A stretch of DNA of 6,817 nt from Methyloprofundus sp. (GTDB lineage: Bacteria > Pseudomonadota > Gammaproteobacteria > Methylococcales > Methylomonadaceae): NCBI GenBank assembly GCA_030636485.1, contig DAOVWV010000089.1:1-6817 (forward strand), in the 5' to 3' direction. The notes beneath the pieces were generated by a model. That model had not been told where the DNA came from. It made no database searches and saw nothing but the letters and a program-made list of their open reading frames with translations. Both the position numbers and the translations under genes were made by a program. Below are positions 1 to 6,529 of this stretch, one piece after another; position 1 is the stretch's first letter, and every line of letters begins with the position of its first letter.

Positions 1-15
1 GAAAAAAACCAAAAA

Positions 16-507
16 TCACTGTCCGCTACGAACTAACCGAACCTGCAATGCATGATCACGGGTATAATTGAAGCTCTCGCCAGTGGCGAAAGTGACATAC
101 CACGCGGAAGTCGTATTGTAGGCAAACGGCGACGAAGACCAAACATTAGAGGCATTATCCCCTGGAAATACCTGAATATTTAGCGCAGGAACAGCGCATT
201 GCTTTTCGACAATACTCTTCAACTCCCTTATATTAGGCAATCGCCAGCCTGTTTCGGCATCGGCGGCCTGCAAAGCCTGTTCCCAATTCAAGTACAATAT
301 CGCCCCCTGCTCACACTGGATACCCGATAGCCCCTGTAGACAACGCTTCCAGCTTAATCCTGTCTGAGTATCATAAACCGTATCATTATTAATCTCAAAA
401 CGTTCCGTCGGTGTGGTTGCCGGAAAATCCGATTGACAAGTCTGGGCGCATAATGTTAAAGGTGCTAATACTGTGCAGAATAAAAATAAACGACTCAATG
501 GGTACAT
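16..507 (-). CDS. Small secreted DUF1566 (Lcl C-terminal) variable protein, DGR target 1
   Basis: 163-residue protein with an N-terminal hydrophobic export signal (residues about 5-21, LFLFCTVLAPLTLCA); cleavage after LCA is plausible, and Cys20 is a poor lipobox because Leu precedes it. The rest is one DUF1566 domain: TGLSWKRC (49-56), WEQAL (75-79), GWRLPNIREL (87-96), the FPG loop, then VWSSSP (122-127) and QVRLVRSG (155-162). This family adopts a C-type-lectin-like fold and is a known DGR target class. Residues 122-162 form the variable region VR1. The ATG at 505-507 is preceded by AGGAG with about 7 nt spacing and lies inside the last codons of the RT frame, so translation is probably coupled to the RT. 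It is a clear paralogue of the partial protein at the right edge. The ligand is unknown; binding by the variable face is inferred from the family. Confidence 0.9.
   Translation of the reverse strand: MYPLSRLFLFCTVLAPLTLCAQTCQSDFPATTPTERFEINNDTVYDTQTGLSWKRCLQGLSGIQCEQGAILYLNWEQALQAADAETGWRLPNIRELKSIVEKQCAVPALNIQVFPGDNASNVWSSSPFAYNTTSAWYVTFATGESFNYTRDHALQVRLVRSGQ
22..144 (-). repeat. DGR variable region VR1 (3' end of target 1)
   Basis: 41 codons from GTT TGG (VW) to AGC GGA (SG). Matches VR2 (2326-2448) and VR3 (6536-6658) without gaps. VR1 and VR2 are identical over the first 18 nt and the last 30 nt. Between these blocks, by hand count, they differ at 26 nucleotides, 24 of them at codon positions 1 or 2. 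Third bases are almost always T or C, as expected if the template carried AAC/AAT codons at the variable sites. The constant 3' end (CAGGTTCGG then TTAGTTCGTAGCGGA) is the expected initiation-of-mutagenic-homing (IMH) side. Confidence 0.85.
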
Positions 508-1424
508 AAGTTAACTCCTGGGTTGATAAATAATTGGTTCACACAGCGTTCACGCAAGCCGCCTGGTAAATAGCCTTCTTGTTTGACGATCACACGACTG
601 ACTTGTGCTCTGATATAAGATTCTACATTTTTAAAATAATGACTCTCTTTGTCAGTCACGTAGACTGGATTAATCTGAAAGCTCTCACCCTCATGCGTGG
701 AATGCCTAGGGAACAAAGTTATCGCATTGATTATATTGCTAGCTTGATTTTTTGGAACTTTAGGATAAAGCGATAACATTTGATAACCTTTTTGTATGCA
801 TAACTGTGCATTTGGGTAACATGTTTGAAAATAGACTTGCTGACTATAAAAACCACTAACATAGACCGGTTTCCACGCGGGGCTTAAGCGACACGCATAC
901 TGATTAAAGAGTAAAGCCAGCCATAAAAAACGCTGCCATATCCGTATTAACAATCTATAATGCTTTGCGTGTTTAAAATGTCCCAGATAGCTGGATAAAA
1001 CAGCGCTTAAATGCTCTCTTGCAATCGTAGGCACAGATAGACTCCATCCCTTCTTTTGACTACCTTTGATATATTGCTTTTGAAATTTATTAAGGCGGTG
1101 CAATAATTGCCCAATGACACGGCGGCGCACCAAACAATAATGCGGTCTGACAGTATAACCCAGAAAATTTGCCCCCTGTTGTACTGGGTGTAAAAGTATT
1201 TCAGACCTTAGTGTCAGTAATAACTGTTGCTGGATAAACTGCTCAATAGCCTTGTGCCATTGTATTAGTTGCTCCTGTTGAGGATGCAGCAAAATAAAAT
1301 CATCGACATAGCGTAAATAATGGCGACATTTGAGTTGATGCTTAACAAATTGATCTAGTTCATTCATATACACATTAGCAAAAAACTGACTGCTTAAATT
1401 ACCTATAGGCAGACCTTTGTTCAC
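495..1424 (-). CDS. DGR-type reverse transcriptase, C-terminal part (palm catalytic motif, thumb, extension)
   Basis: Carries the second half of the RT. GLPIGNLSSQFFANVYMNE (residues 4-22) is motif 4, with the IGxxxSQ form typical of DGR enzymes rather than QGxxxSP. YVDD at 39-42 supplies the two catalytic aspartates, and NFLGYTVRPHYCLVRRRV (86-103) is motif 7 and the thumb entry. The annotated start is a GTG at 1422-1424, but the same frame stays open up to the TAG at 1521-1523. The upstream residues (LFTPAKHYAHTDEW, then AKIPQHKQL) look like genuine RT sequence, so this is the 3' part of a split gene rather than an independent protein. The C-terminal 130 or so residues form an extension, including SGFYSQQVYFQTCYPNAQL (190-208) and GGLRERCVNQLFINPG (288-303). 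I see no maturase or endonuclease domain. The TGA at 495-497 lies inside the start of target 1. Confidence 0.85.
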   Translation of the reverse strand: MNKGLPIGNLSSQFFANVYMNELDQFVKHQLKCRHYLRYVDDFILLHPQQEQLIQWHKAIEQFIQQQLLLTLRSEILLHPVQQGANFLGYTVRPHYCLVRRRVIGQLLHRLNKFQKQYIKGSQKKGWSLSVPTIAREHLSAVLSSYLGHFKHAKHYRLLIRIWQRFLWLALLFNQYACRLSPAWKPVYVSGFYSQQVYFQTCYPNAQLCIQKGYQMLSLYPKVPKNQASNIINAITLFPRHSTHEGESFQINPVYVTDKESHYFKNVESYIRAQVSRVIVKQEGYLPGGLRERCVNQLFINPGVNLCTH

Positions 1425-1435
1425 ACCTGCATTTT

Positions 1436-2011
1436 TTAACTGCTTATGTTGTGGAATTTTCGCCCACTCATCGGTATGAGCATAGTGCTTAGCAGGCGTA
1501 AATAATGTGCTTTTTCTGTACTAATAATCCCTTTTCTAACTTGTTGTTTTAAGCGTCGTTGTAATAACTGAAACAAAATAGGCTTATCAATACCATTAAA
1601 AAAATTGGCTATATCCAGCTGTAAAAAATACACCTGAGGATGCTGGTCTGATAAAGAGCGCATAAATTTCTGTAGACGCTTCACCGCGCTATGGGTTCCT
1701 TTGCCTTTTAGGTTGGAATACACATCTGTTATAAAATAACCTTGATAACACTGTTCCAACTGTGGAACCAGCCAATGATGTACCACACGGTATGAAAATT
1801 GGGCGGCGTAGACTTCGCGTGATTTAGGGTAATGAATAACAAAGCAGATGGGATTTTTTGGATACCACCGTTGCTGTCGTAAATCATCCAGAGTAGCAAA
1901 CAGATTATCCAGCAAATTAACTTCGTAATACTGTGCCTGTGGGCTTTTTCCCTTCCCCCGTTTGCATTGCAACCAGGCACTATACATTTCTTTAAAATTA
2001 ATGAGACACAT
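1436..2011 (-). CDS. DGR-type reverse transcriptase, N-terminal part (fingers and motif 3 catalytic Asp), frameshifted
   Basis: 191-residue reading frame holding the first half of the RT. Visible elements are RGKGKS (18-23), the VIHYPKSREVYAAQFSYRVV stretch (58-77, fingers), KGKGTHSAV (102-110), and YFLQLDIANFFNGID (128-142) with catalytic Asp133. After about KAHYL (167-171) the frame runs out of register and ends at a TAA at 1436-1438, whereas the continuation of the RT lies in the -1 frame, open from 1520. The two frames overlap at 1439-1520. No canonical X XXY YYZ slippery heptamer sits in the correct register there, so an indel, possibly with loss of about ten codons, fits better than programmed frameshifting; a sequencing error is also possible. 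The ATG at 2009-2011 is the first possible start because an in-frame TGA lies three codons upstream. Its ribosome site is weak, and Met9 is an alternative start. Confidence 0.8.
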   Translation of the reverse strand: MCLINFKEMYSAWLQCKRGKGKSPQAQYYEVNLLDNLFATLDDLRQQRWYPKNPICFVIHYPKSREVYAAQFSYRVVHHWLVPQLEQCYQGYFITDVYSNLKGKGTHSAVKRLQKFMRSLSDQHPQVYFLQLDIANFFNGIDKPILFQLLQRRLKQQVRKGIISTEKAHYLRLLSTMLIPMSGRKFHNISS

Positions 2012-2166
2012 AATGATTCATTTCGTATCGTTTCTCAGTAAGGAGGAGATTACACTGAATGCTTTGCACCGCCTCGGAACAAGAAGAAACAGAGGTTATC
2101 CAGCTCTTTAAATTGATAGCAACTTTTTACCCATTGTTTTTTCCTGTTTTCTTCCAGAGGGTTAAA

Positions 2167-2273
2167 AAGCATAGCAGCGCTGTAATCCCACGTATTCCCA
2201 AGAGGAAAGAAAAATACTTTCTGCTCCCCCCAAAACGGGGTGAATACCCCGTCTCGCTCAGAGCTTGGGAACA
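2167..2273. repeat. Dispersed palindromic repeat, copy A (interrupted)
   Basis: Shares a nearly identical left part with copy B (AGCATAGCAG, then ATCCCACGTATTCCCAAG) and the right arm GAGCTTGGGAAC. In copy A the arms TTCCCAAG (2195-2202) and CTTGGGAA (2264-2271) are separated by about 61 bp that are absent from copy B. This extra stretch contains a second perfect hairpin (2236-2251). Either copy A gained an insertion or copy B is a deleted short form. Confidence 0.7.
2236..2251 (-). terminator. Terminator-like hairpin downstream of target 2
   Basis: Read on the minus strand, the perfect 6-bp stem CGGGGT / ACCCCG with loop ATTC is followed by TTTT and then a G run. It lies about 65 nt past the stop of the large target gene and ahead of the RT. 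The T tract is short, so this may be an attenuating or purely repeat-derived structure. Confidence 0.35.
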
Positions 2274-2316
2274 CGATAAAAAACAAAGCGGGGCACTATA
2301 CACATATGACCCTGCC

Positions 2317-5300
2317 TTACCACTCTCCGCTACGAACTAACCGAACCTGCAATGCATAAAAACGGTTATTATAGGTGGTGGAGCCATAGTTGAAAGTGAC
2401 ATGCCACGCGTAAACCACACTGTAGGCCTCCGGCGACGAAGACCAAACATCAGACGCTGTATTAGGAAAATAATCACTATCTATCGCCTTATTATAACGA
2501 CTGTAGTCCACTAGACTCAACAGTTCATCATTATTCGGTACACGCCAGTCCGCATAACCACACAATGCTTCTGTATTACTACCATTGACCAACCCATCCC
2601 AATCATTATAATATGTCCCAACGGTACCGCTGCCCAAGGCTGTTACTCCGCCCCAACGATAGCGCTTATATTTATCATGAATACCGCCATCATCAGTTTT
2701 GGCTTCCCAGATTAAGCCTGTTACATTATCACGTACACAGTTCCATTCTTCTGCCGAGGCTGCTAAGTCATTACCCTCCGCATCCAGTTTGGTAAAACTA
2801 AAGCCTGCATGACCATCGCTATCATCGTTATGCGTGACATCACGCCCAGATTCGCCATCCTGACCGGGAAAGCCAGCCACAGGACAAGTAAGACCGTTGC
2901 TAGTTGCATCGGAACAAGTGGTGATGCCGGTATCATTTAATGGCGAACTAAATAAAACCTCTCCAATCACAGATACTAGCAGACCATAGGTTCCTGTACC
3001 CCCATTATCACCGGCCGCTATGTAATAATCTCCCGTACTAGGCACAGTAAATATAAGGCGAGAGTTATAACCTTCCCCTCCATCATCATCTTCTGTTCCT
3101 GCAATTTTCACGCCTGCACTATCATATATACCCCTAAGATAAGTATCATCTAAGGACCCTTTTGTTGTAGATACGCCTTCCAGGTCAACCTGAATCTGCT
3201 GCCCTGCAACAAGTGAAACTTTAAACCAGTCTTGATCTCCTACTTGTTCAATCTCTCCGGTGCTGTAGACACCCATCTCTAACAGCCCTGTGGTCGCCGT
3301 ATCAGCGGAAAAATCATCAACAATAACAGGCTCTAACGAGCTTAAATGAACTTGACTTCCAGCCGGAAAACTAACATTTGGCAATATATGTATCAAAGGT
3401 GCACTAAAAGAAGCTTGTGTACCACTACTTAATGTCACATCTCCCGTTAAACTGATACCTTCAGAAGCTTGACACGTAATATCATCAAGGCTACTGTACT
3501 GTTTGTTATCTATATGAATAACCGAACTAATAGGGTTACTTAGGCAAGGATCTGAGGCACTTCCCCCGGGATCATTTGGATCATTTGGATCAGTTCCCGA
3601 TAAAAATTCAACATAATTAGAGTAACCATCACCATCCTTATCACTATGTAGGCCACCATCATCAGGGTTAGTCGGGTCTAAACCATATAAGGTTTCCCAA
3701 TCATCAGGTAAGCCGTCACTGTCCGTATCTTTCTCCACACGCCTGCTTAAATACAGCAAATTATCATTGATAATTAAGTCTTTATCACCATTATTGTCGA
3801 TATCTACAAATTTCAATCCATAAACACCATCGGCAGGAATAGATATATTTTTGAGAGGACTTAACTCAATATCTTGCAAGATAAAATTCGCATTCTGTTT
3901 ATCTCCTATATTCTTATGCAATCTCAACCCTCGACTATCAGCTATTAATAAATCCTGGTCACCATCCAGGTCAATATCAGAAAATGCAAACCTCTTGTTA
4001 TTATTTACAAAACTATCAATATGGATTAAAAAGGGGGTCTCCAGTAACTCACGCTGATATTCCGCAGCATCGACAGTACCTATGTTTTTATAAAACGCTA
4101 TTTCAAATACTGACCCTGACTCTTCAGGCACACTATCTAAAGTAAAAAAATCCAGATCACCATCATCATCAATATCTACAAATTCGGGTGCTATTCGTCC
4201 ACCTGATTCTAATACAATAGAAGAAAAGGCGTTATCAGAACCTGTTTTCTCCACCATTTCAGGACTTATAGCCGTAGCAATATTTTCGAAAAACTTTAGT
4301 GTATCATCAATATACACTAATTGATCTAGATCACCATCTTGATCTAAGTCAACAAACTGAGTAGAAAACGCCACAGAACTGCTAATATGCTCCCCTGCCC
4401 ATGGCACTGGATCCGTTGCAAAAACCATGTTTCCTTCATTGGTATACTGGAGTACAGTATTCAGGCCTGATGAATACTTCCCACCGCTTACCCCGACTAA
4501 AAAAGCATCTGCATCTAAATCACCATCTAAATCAGCAAACGACATACCTCGTGTTTCTAATCGTGATTGAATTTTTGTAAAATCAAACGCATCCAGCCCT
4601 AAGCTTCCATCATTAAAAAGCGGAGTTCCATCAATCACAAGATCTATATCAGAATCAGCATCAATATTGACTGCTTGCCATATAGGCTTACGATCATTAT
4701 TGAAAGACACACCCATATCGACAGTAGAGTTAAACGTTGCTTTAGAAGCATCGCCTGTATTTTCCAAAAACAGTAGATCAGCACCATGTTTATAAAATGC
4801 ATCTAAATCCCCATCTTCATCCAAGTCAATGAAGACTGGAAGGGCATACGACTCTGCTATCAGCGTATTTAAGGCATCCAAATGACTCAACACTTTTTTC
4901 GTAAAAAATGGAGCACCTTCCGCCCCTGTATTCTCATAAAACCCATCCTCTAAAAAGACATCTTGATCCCCATCGTCATCAATATCAACAAAACTGAATC
5001 TCGTTGGGAGGCTGCTATATAAGTCACCTAAATCATTGATCCCCCTTTTAACAAATGTTGCAAGCTGTGCTGACCCTGTATTCTCATACAACTCTCCAAC
5101 GGAAACTGATTTTTGAAAGCCGATAAATACATCCAAATCACCGTCCGCATCAATATCTACAAATTCTAGTTTGGAATAGGAGGGAATATCACTTGCAGGG
5201 TTTTCATCACCGACTCTCTCTATATAGCTAGGCTTGGCAGCACTGCCTATATTCTCAAAAAACACATTCTGACGAAATGCATCCTGATCCCCATCATCAT

Positions 5301-5487
5301 CAATATCTACAAACACATAACTTTCACCAGGAGTGGTAATAGTGGGTAGTTCTAGTAATCGATAGGGATCATAATATTCCAGTACTTCTCCCCCAATCGC
5401 CGAAAAAGACAGGCTAGCTGTCAAAATACTAGAAAACAATGCTCTATGTTTTGCTGCTTTCGTTAAATTAAAATGTTTTTTTATCAT
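2317..5487 (-). CDS. Large secreted FG-GAP/VCBS, PPC and DUF1566 protein, DGR target 2
   Basis: 1056 residues. An export signal occupies residues 1-32 (basic start, LFSSILTASLSFSAIGG). Residues about 55-580 hold ten FG-GAP/VCBS-like units with calcium loops such as DIDDDGDQD; the loops begin near 61, 111, 168, 221, 275, 319, 380, 438, 504 and 562, suggesting one or more beta-propellers. Next come thrombospondin-3/EF-hand-like loops (DTDSDGLPDDWE at 587-598, DKDGDGYSNYVEFLSGTDP at 616-634), a region ending in a PPC-like domain (about 722-840, GDQDWFKV, AAGDNGGTGTYG), and a DUF1566 domain (about 845-1056: NVTGLIWEAK, WRVPNNDELLSL, VWSSSP, QVRLVRSG). Residues 1014-1054 are VR2. The ATG lies 1 nt past the acetyltransferase stop, with AAGGG 9-12 nt upstream, so the two are probably translated together. 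It is likely a surface or secreted, calcium-dependent binding protein whose tip is diversified; the ligand is unknown. It ends GEW-stop where its paralogues end GQ-stop. Confidence 0.92.
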   Translation of the reverse strand: MIKKHFNLTKAAKHRALFSSILTASLSFSAIGGEVLEYYDPYRLLELPTITTPGESYVFVDIDDDGDQDAFRQNVFFENIGSAAKPSYIERVGDENPASDIPSYSKLEFVDIDADGDLDVFIGFQKSVSVGELYENTGSAQLATFVKRGINDLGDLYSSLPTRFSFVDIDDDGDQDVFLEDGFYENTGAEGAPFFTKKVLSHLDALNTLIAESYALPVFIDLDEDGDLDAFYKHGADLLFLENTGDASKATFNSTVDMGVSFNNDRKPIWQAVNIDADSDIDLVIDGTPLFNDGSLGLDAFDFTKIQSRLETRGMSFADLDGDLDADAFLVGVSGGKYSSGLNTVLQYTNEGNMVFATDPVPWAGEHISSSVAFSTQFVDLDQDGDLDQLVYIDDTLKFFENIATAISPEMVEKTGSDNAFSSIVLESGGRIAPEFVDIDDDGDLDFFTLDSVPEESGSVFEIAFYKNIGTVDAAEYQRELLETPFLIHIDSFVNNNKRFAFSDIDLDGDQDLLIADSRGLRLHKNIGDKQNANFILQDIELSPLKNISIPADGVYGLKFVDIDNNGDKDLIINDNLLYLSRRVEKDTDSDGLPDDWETLYGLDPTNPDDGGLHSDKDGDGYSNYVEFLSGTDPNDPNDPGGSASDPCLSNPISSVIHIDNKQYSSLDDITCQASEGISLTGDVTLSSGTQASFSAPLIHILPNVSFPAGSQVHLSSLEPVIVDDFSADTATTGLLEMGVYSTGEIEQVGDQDWFKVSLVAGQQIQVDLEGVSTTKGSLDDTYLRGIYDSAGVKIAGTEDDDGGEGYNSRLIFTVPSTGDYYIAAGDNGGTGTYGLLVSVIGEVLFSSPLNDTGITTCSDATSNGLTCPVAGFPGQDGESGRDVTHNDDSDGHAGFSFTKLDAEGNDLAASAEEWNCVRDNVTGLIWEAKTDDGGIHDKYKRYRWGGVTALGSGTVGTYYNDWDGLVNGSNTEALCGYADWRVPNNDELLSLVDYSRYNKAIDSDYFPNTASDVWSSSPEAYSVVYAWHVTFNYGSTTYNNRFYALQVRLVRSGEW
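2326..2448 (-). repeat. DGR variable region VR2 (3' end of target 2)
   Basis: 41 codons, gap-free against VR1. Example pairs (VR1/VR2): AAT/AGT, ACT/GTT, TAT/CAT, GCC/AAC, ACT/TAT, AGC/ACC, TTC/ACC, GAT/TTT, CAT/TAT. All keep the third base. Only two codons (TTT/GAG and GAG/TCC) also differ at the third base, which fits if those template codons ended in A. Similarity continues 3' only for about five more bases beyond GGA, then stops. Confidence 0.85.
3770..5310 (-). repeat. Coding direct repeats of the FG-GAP calcium loops
   Basis: The DNA encoding the F-V-D-I-D-x-D-G-D loops recurs, with plus-strand motifs like ATCATCAATATCTACAAA near 4165 and 5292 and variants near 3793, 4973 and 5146. Spacing is about 45-65 codons, the size of one propeller blade. 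These near-identical stretches could support unequal recombination that changes blade number. Confidence 0.65.
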
Positions 5488-5488
5488 T

Positions 5489-6388
5489 CTATTTATCCCT
5501 TAGGGTTTTAGCATTGGATCTCATAATGCTTTTATAAATTAAATAGGGTTCTAGTCGTTTTTTTAAAAATGCCATTTGGCCAGAGCTAGGGGGAATCTGA
5601 AAAACAAACTTTTCAAATTTATGATCGGCTATTTGCTGTTTAATCGCTTTAATCAAAATACCTATTGCATGTCCATTTTTTCGGTATGCACTGTGGATAA
5701 AAAAATTACTGTATTGAATCGTAGTGGCTGATATTTGATGCGTAATTAACCAGCCGATAATTTTATTATCTTTACGTATTCCATAGCTATACGCTAAAGC
5801 AATTCGTGTTTCGTCTACAAATGGGTTATGTATAGGCGGGTAAAATGTTTCCTGCAATAACTGTAGCCGCTCTAATAAGGTGATATTTTGCCACGCAAAA
5901 ACTTCTAGGCCACGCATTTTAGGCACTATATCCAACCAGGGTGCTTGGCTAATCAGCTTTCTCTCTGTGGCACACATCCATAGATTGTCTTTTGGTGACT
6001 GCCAATTATTTTTTTTAAAAATTGATTCCATCCAGGCGCTCCCTTCCCAATCAGCATCATAATCAATAAACAAAAGGTCACAGGCATTATTTTTTAATAA
6101 TACCTTTTCTAGTTTTAATAATAAGTTTTCACCAATACCTTGGTTTCGATACGCTTTATGTACAAACCAAGTCAGTATTTTAAATGAATGACCTTTGTTT
6201 TCAGCCAGCAACACGCCATAGGCTTGCCCGTTAACTGATGCGACGATGCCTAGCAAAGGTTCAGTAATTTTTTTGGCCTGCGCATAACGCGCAATATCCG
6301 GGAAAGTTAAATCTAAAAAATGTTCAATAGCATGAGCAAGGCTTAGATTGGTCGTCAATTGGTAAGACACTTTTTCAGTAGAAGGCAT
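5489..6388 (-). CDS. Tandem GNAT-like acetyltransferase
   Basis: 299-residue cytoplasmic-looking protein with no signal or membrane segment. Residues about 43-142 form a GNAT domain: beta strand LLGIVASVNGQAYGVLLAE, then motif A, VHKAYRNQGIGENLL (76-90), whose Q-G-x-G loop binds the acetyl-CoA pyrophosphate. Residues about 200-285 look like a second GNAT half, FIHSAYRKNGHAIGIL (230-245), with a degenerate loop (KNGHAIG) that may be inactive. The family transfers acetyl groups from acetyl-CoA to amines; the substrate here cannot be read from sequence. The ATG at 6386-6388 follows an in-frame TAA two codons upstream. No clear ribosome site is visible, but a perfect TATAAT lies 18 nt upstream. 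The TAG at 5489-5491 is 1 nt from the start of target 2, implying one operon. Whether it modifies the target protein or is a passenger is unknown. Confidence 0.75.
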   Translation of the reverse strand: MPSTEKVSYQLTTNLSLAHAIEHFLDLTFPDIARYAQAKKITEPLLGIVASVNGQAYGVLLAENKGHSFKILTWFVHKAYRNQGIGENLLLKLEKVLLKNNACDLLFIDYDADWEGSAWMESIFKKNNWQSPKDNLWMCATERKLISQAPWLDIVPKMRGLEVFAWQNITLLERLQLLQETFYPPIHNPFVDETRIALAYSYGIRKDNKIIGWLITHQISATTIQYSNFFIHSAYRKNGHAIGILIKAIKQQIADHKFEKFVFQIPPSSGQMAFLKKRLEPYLIYKSIMRSNAKTLRDK

Positions 6389-6406
6389 TATTTAAGATTT
6401 TTTTAA

Positions 6407-6412
6407 ATTATA
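6407..6412 (-). promoter_or_regulatory. Candidate -10 box for the acetyltransferase/target 2 operon
   Basis: Perfect TATAAT on the minus strand, 18 nt before the ATG. The best upstream TTGATT is only 13 nt away, shorter than the usual 16-18, and the region is AT-rich, so the match could be chance. If real, the leader would be only about 10 nt. Confidence 0.3.
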
Positions 6413-6464
6413 AAATGCAAGCAAAAATCAAGTGGGAATACTTAGTTGTATGTTCTGCTTACCG

Positions 6465-6515
6465 AAAGCATAGCAGAGCTATGATCCCACGTATTCCCAA
6501 GCGGAGCTTGGGAAC
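6465..6515. repeat. Dispersed palindromic repeat, copy B (compact hairpin)
   Basis: Contains the perfect inverted repeat TTCCCAAGC (6494-6502), GGA loop, GCTTGGGAA (6506-6514): a 9-bp stem with a 3-nt loop. A further inverted match, TGGGAATAC (6433-6441) against GTATTCCCA (6491-6499), could form an alternative fold. The left part and right arm are shared with copy A. Both copies sit just downstream of a DGR target gene. No T tract follows on either strand, so it is not a standard terminator. Confidence 0.7.
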
Positions 6516-6529
6516 AAGGTAAACAAAAA

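Larger units (their letters stand above)
2012..2316. other. Intergenic region between target 2 and RT, no TR copy
   Basis: This 305-bp gap between a target gene and the RT is a common place for the DGR template repeat. It contains neither the VR 3' block (TTAGTTCGTAGCGGA) nor the VWSSSP-coding block in either orientation. It holds the interrupted palindromic repeat (about 2167-2273), a GC-rich hairpin (2236-2251) and, on the plus strand, a strong Shine-Dalgarno-like AAGGAGGAGA (2040-2049) ahead of an ATG at 2059. The 93-codon frame from that ATG runs through the repeat into the end of target 2 and is probably fortuitous. Confidence 0.6.
6389..6529. other. Intergenic region between target 3 and acetyltransferase
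   Basis: 141 bp holding the compact palindromic repeat copy B and an AT-rich stretch with a TATAAT box just upstream of the acetyltransferase. The bases immediately after the target 3 stop (TTTTTG) match those after the target 1 stop, so the duplicated segment reaches past the coding end. Confidence 0.6.

Noticed and set aside
579..776. 65-codon plus-strand frame
   Set aside because: Entirely antisense to the RT C-terminal part, with no ribosome site or recognisable product.
1495..1520. Programmed -1 ribosomal frameshift in the RT
   Set aside because: A-rich stretches exist (GAAAAAG, CGAAAATT) but none is an X XXY YYZ heptamer in the zero frame, and the joined product seems to lack some codons, so a mutation is preferred.
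1729..1980. 83-codon minus-strand frame
   Set aside because: Alternative frame inside the RT N-terminal part, which has clear RT motifs; this frame has none.
495..2011. Group II intron or retron RT
   Set aside because: No maturase X or HNH endonuclease domain and no intron RNA domain V seen. The IGNLSSQ motif and the flanking VR-bearing targets fit a DGR better. No msr/msd-like repeat structure was noticed.
2050..2286. 78-codon minus-strand frame in the spacer
   Set aside because: Runs through the palindromic repeat, with no family resemblance or ribosome site; probably fortuitous.
2613..2795. 60-codon plus-strand frame
   Set aside because: Antisense shadow of the DUF1566 region of target 2.
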